From Mesotaenium endlicherianum (Eukaryota; Streptophyta; Zygnematophyceae; Zygnematales; Mesotaeniaceae), in assembly GCA_009602735.1 (NCBI GenBank), contig WELA01001807.1:4286-68285 (forward strand): a DNA stretch of 64,000 bases. The letters are read 5' to 3'. This document shows, one piece after another, positions 60,814 through 64,000 of the stretch. Under the pieces are notes generated by a model, which saw only the letters and a program-made list of their open reading frames with translations, made no database searches and was not told the origin of the DNA. Both the position numbers and the translations under genes were made by a program. Each line of letters opens with the position of its first letter. Within the stretch, counting starts at the first letter, position 1.

Positions 60814-61226
60814 GGTGGATGGCGATTCGGAATGATGGGAGATGGCGGTGGATTTGGTTAGCCGAGGTCCTACCAAGTGGTTAACTCCCGGGTAGGCGGT
60901 GCTATCGCACTGGCCGTTGAACAGTAAACTCATTCCATGTACATATGCTAGGTATTGGTCTCAAGTTCAGTATTCAATAACGAGGCCAACTCTCTTGTAC
61001 TGCTTACTGAGAGATATCTGAATCCAAAGCAAGAAGCCATTGATACGCATTGTCTTCTAGCCTTGCTTATGTATGAGTTTATTAATTGCAAGATTGATGC
61101 TAATTTACTTGCATTTGACTTGCAAGTATTGCTCACTGCTAGTGTGTTAAATTACCATAAAGATTACACGCTGATATAAAGATCTTAATCAATTGAAATC
61201 GCCTATTGGTAAGTTGATTCATTTTA
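60814..61226 (+). repeat. LTR-C fragment inside D
   Basis: Matches the right-hand ~410 bp of LTR-C, from ggtggatggcgattcgg to the LTR end. The left part is absent. It lies in the spacer between pol and the accessory ORF. Confidence 0.8.
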
Positions 61227-61288
61227 CACCAGGTATACCACACCCCTCAATTGCCACTACTACGTTTTTATTTATCAAAGTACTTGGT

Positions 61289-62031
61289 TGAGAGGGATAG
61301 AATGCCCTAGTAAGAAACGTAGTAACTCACGAGGAAAGGAGCTAATTGCAATCATACTAAAGAGTGCAGCGGCATATCACTAAGAAAGCTTAAGAAAACT
61401 ACTCAAAATTTTGAGTAGCAAGAAATTGCTCACAAATAATGTAGGATGAAAGGCTTTGTCATTACAAACCCGTAGAAATTTACAGAAGTGAAAACTGATG
61501 AGAGATGAAGAAGTTGTGCTTCCTTATAGTTTTCTGCCTAAGTGCTCCTCTCTAGGAGGATGCTACGGAATTTCCTTAGTGTTCGTCAATGCGTCCCTTC
61601 TTGAATATTCCTGAGTATGCCAGATCAATCTTATCTGACGTGTCGGTTCAAATTGACTTTCACATACATGCATCGACATTACTAGAATATTCTATCTTAG
61701 GCGCGCTAGGCTAAACCGAAACTTCTAGGTTAATCGACCTAGTCGGCACTCCGCGTCAGCCAAACTTACGTGAACGTTCGAGTTCACTCTAACGGCCTAG
61801 ATCGCTCGACGCCTCGGTCAATCCGACGGTCGCGCTCACCGCAAATTAAGGACAGTCGCCGACCAACCTTAAAAGTAATTAAACTTCGAAATCCATAAGT
61901 CTCTCAACACTCAACCAAATTCGATGCACTATATATCAAAAGGACCACAAAAATGCACTCTACACTTCTTTTCACTCAAAATCTCTTTCCAAGGAACTCA
62001 TAAATGCACTTTATAAACCTATGACCTTACA
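61289..62031 (-). mobile_element. Solo LTR, family A, inside D
   Basis: 743 bp, minus orientation, tgagagggatagaatgccct to cctatgaccttaca on the plus strand. Flanks ttggt (61284-61288) and tcgat (62032-62036) each differ by one base from tcggt, the sequence of the unfilled site in C2 (28068-28072, minus strand). Confidence 0.88.
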
Positions 62032-62089
62032 TCGATGTTGTTGCAAGAGATAATGACTACACTAACTCAACTGTGTTATGCTTGAGCAG

Positions 62090-63185
62090 GATGGTCACCC
62101 AAAAGTCTGAACTCAAGAGGAAAAGACGAGCTGACAAGGCACACTCAAAATACTTGCAGTTCCATGGCGACATCGAATCGTCCTCCATCTCATCTCAAAA
62201 ATTAGAGCAACTCCGACAGCAGCGTGAGGCTTAAAAGAAGAAGGATGAGGACAAACAAGCCAGGCTGAGGCAAAACGAAATGGACAAAAGACCTACAGAG
62301 GATGCCAAGAAGGAAGAAGAAGACAGGCAAGCTGAGGAGAGGCGGAAGCAGCAAGCTGAGGAGGAACAGAGGAGAGTCAAGAGCTACCGCTACACAGTGA
62401 TGGGCAAGGGCTTTGATCTTTTGGAGGCCTTCAAGTATGCCCAGAGAAGTCGAAGTGAGTAACAAAAGGACATACTACAGCGGGAGAAGGAGGCATCCCC
62501 AAACTTTGGCAAGTACATAGAGATCAGCACGGGGCTCCTCCTATACCCTGACTATGCCAGGATGGTTGAACATGCAGTCCAAGAGGCCAAGGCATTGGCC
62601 CAGATGAACGAACATGAAGCTGTGTCTATGCCTGGCATCTGGGGCACAGAGAGGGTCATCAAGTTGATGCCCATGGACTTGGATAGTTTCAAGGACACCA
62701 CGTACGATAATTGATTCAAGACCATGTTTAATGAGGTGGAGAGAAGAAGTTGGGAGTTCATGGCAAAAGAGACCAGCCAGCTCGATTTCTCAGAGCAGTG
62801 GTACCCCTGTACTACGAAGAGGACAGACCCAGCTTTCTTCTTGCAGCCCAATGACTGGCGCTGGACGACCATCAACATGAGGGACCAGTAAAATGACAGA
62901 GCTGAGGAGGACAATTTCTTGGCAGACTTGCAGGGGAAAATAGTGCTGCCACCTTACATTGCAGCAAGGAACCAACGGATGGATGGTGTTAGAGACTTCA
63001 TGAGTCAGGATTGTAGAAGCATAAAACCAAGGCTAGAGATTCATTCTCTAAGGGGAAGCATGCTTATGCCCAATGGGCAAGTAAGCAGGGGGAGAAAGAC
63101 CTTTATGCAGTCAAGATCCAACAATCCCCACCAGCACCCAAAAGGGGAAGGTCGGTATAATACTCTTTTTCTCGGGATCGGCTAG
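62090..63185 (+). pseudogene. Accessory ORF region of D
   Basis: Starts ATG GTC ACC CAA at about 62090, right after an acceptor-like gagcagg. Charged coiled-coil-like N-terminus, then YRYTVMGKGFDLLEAFKYAQ and later blocks (WGTERVIKLMPMDLD; DWRWTTINMRDQ; IVLPPYIAARN) that match the C1 copy in order. Function unknown. Broken. Confidence 0.7.
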
Positions 63186-63208
63186 AGGAAATGTTCAGGT
63201 AGACTCCA

Positions 63209-63925
63209 TGTAATGAATCAGTATATTGGTAGATATAATATCATTTAAATATAATACTTAAATAAGTCTAGACTGTTGAACTTTAGTTAATATTGAATCT
63301 GCTGGACTTTATTAAATAATCAGTTTAATGACTCAGTCGGGAGCAGCAGGCTGAAGTCAACTTAGGTCAGCTTGCTGACACATTCTTTGACAGCCAGCTG
63401 ACTTCAGTATTCGGTAGCAGCGAACTGCCTCGATACGCATCTGAGTGTGGTGTGATAGATGACTGGCCAGATGACATCCTTTGGTTGGATGGCGATTCGG
63501 GATGATGGAAGATGGCGGTGGATTTGGTTAACCAAGGTCTCACCAACGTGGTTAACTCCCGGGTAGGCAGTGCCATCGCACTTGCCGTTGAACAGTAAAC
63601 TCATTCCATGTACATATGCTAGGATTGCTCTCGAGTTCGGCATTCGCAAACGAGGCCAACTCTCTTGTACTGCTTACTGAGAGATATCTGGATCCAAGGC
63701 GAGAAGCCGTTGATATGCACTGTCTTCTAGCCTTGCTTATGTATGAGTCTACTGATTGCATTATTGATGCTAGTTTACTTGCATTTGACTTGCGAGTATT
63801 GTCCACTGCTAGTGTGTTGTCCTTCGCCGTTTAACCAGTTAACGGAAAATACCATAAAGATTACTTGCTGATGTAAAGATCCTAATTAATTGTTAATCGC
63901 CTAATTGGTAAGTCGATTCATTTCA
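63209..63925 (+). repeat. LTR-C: 3' LTR of D and 5' LTR of a further copy
   Basis: 717 bp, TGTAATGAATCAGTATATTG to GATTCATTTCA. Followed by primer site tggtatcggagc (63927-63938). Confidence 0.9.
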
Positions 63926-64000
63926 GTGGTATCGGAGCACTTATCACACTCTTCTTTGTATGGTAAGGACAAGGTCTCAAGCCAGCAACTCGCGAGACAT
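63926..64000 (+). mobile_element. Start of another family-C interior, cut by the window edge
   Basis: Primer site and the gag start near 63961 (ATG GTA AGG ACA AGG TCT CAA), matching the beginning of D gag at 56578. Continues beyond the window. Confidence 0.8.

Larger units (their letters stand above)
55829..63925 (+). mobile_element. Ty3/Gypsy family C element D, broken, with nested insertions
   Basis: Plus-strand fossil: 5' LTR, primer site, gag, pol, TGTCAC-rich spacer, an LTR-C fragment (60814-61226), a family-A solo LTR (61289-62031, minus), the accessory ORF and a 3' LTR. More than ten breaks, and pol is shorter than in C1 or C2. The 3' LTR is directly followed by a primer site and gag start, so it is shared with a further copy. 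The left flank is ataca (55824-55828); no right flank is available for comparison. Confidence 0.88.

Overview
This window looks like nuclear DNA of a green-lineage eukaryote. The two complete host genes are intron-rich and have GT-AG introns. One encodes a plant-type A1 aspartic protease. The coding exons are GC-rich with Ala, Gln and Glu runs, and the space between genes is filled with Ty3/Gypsy chromodomain elements whose primer site (TGGTATCRGAGC) fits plant initiator tRNA-Met. A piggyBac-type transposase, which is not typical of land plants, points toward a streptophyte alga. A large-genome charophyte such as Chara would fit, but this is inference from gene type and repeat load.

Layout. 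0.8-4.6 kb, minus strand: most of a gene for the proteasome ubiquitin receptor RPN13/ADRM1. The Pru domain lies on four exactly phased exons, followed by a Glu-rich stretch and the first half of the DEUBAD domain; the gene runs toward the left edge. 6.6-12.7 kb: a broken Ty3/Gypsy chromovirus (family A) inserted in a copy of a ~600-bp dispersed repeat (M-repeat). 13.7-16.0 kb: a decayed piggyBac transposase. 16.0-34.3 kb: a minus-strand mosaic of two partial family-C Ty3/Gypsy elements (C1 and C2) on either side of a family-A element (B). 34.5-35.2 kb: a family-A solo LTR with a perfect CGCAG target duplication. 35.2-40.9 kb: mostly unassigned, with one M-repeat copy.

40.9-47.1 kb, plus strand: a ten-exon aspartic protease gene whose exon phases all close (607 residues predicted). 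47.8-50.3 kb, minus strand: a four-exon alpha/beta hydrolase (308 residues predicted), convergent with the protease. 50.3-55.8 kb: unassigned sequence, two M-repeat copies in a row and a possible LTR relative. 55.8-64 kb: a broken plus-strand family-C element (D) carrying an LTR fragment and a family-A solo LTR, followed at 63.2 kb by an LTR that also begins a further copy.

The host genes are not a pathway cluster: RPN13 acts at the proteasome, the protease in the secretory route, and the hydrolase is probably soluble. The most distinctive item is a charged accessory ORF downstream of pol, seen in all three family-C copies and preceded by a spacer full of TGTCAC motifs. All LTR elements are treated as fossils. 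Everything was read by eye; identity figures are visual estimates.
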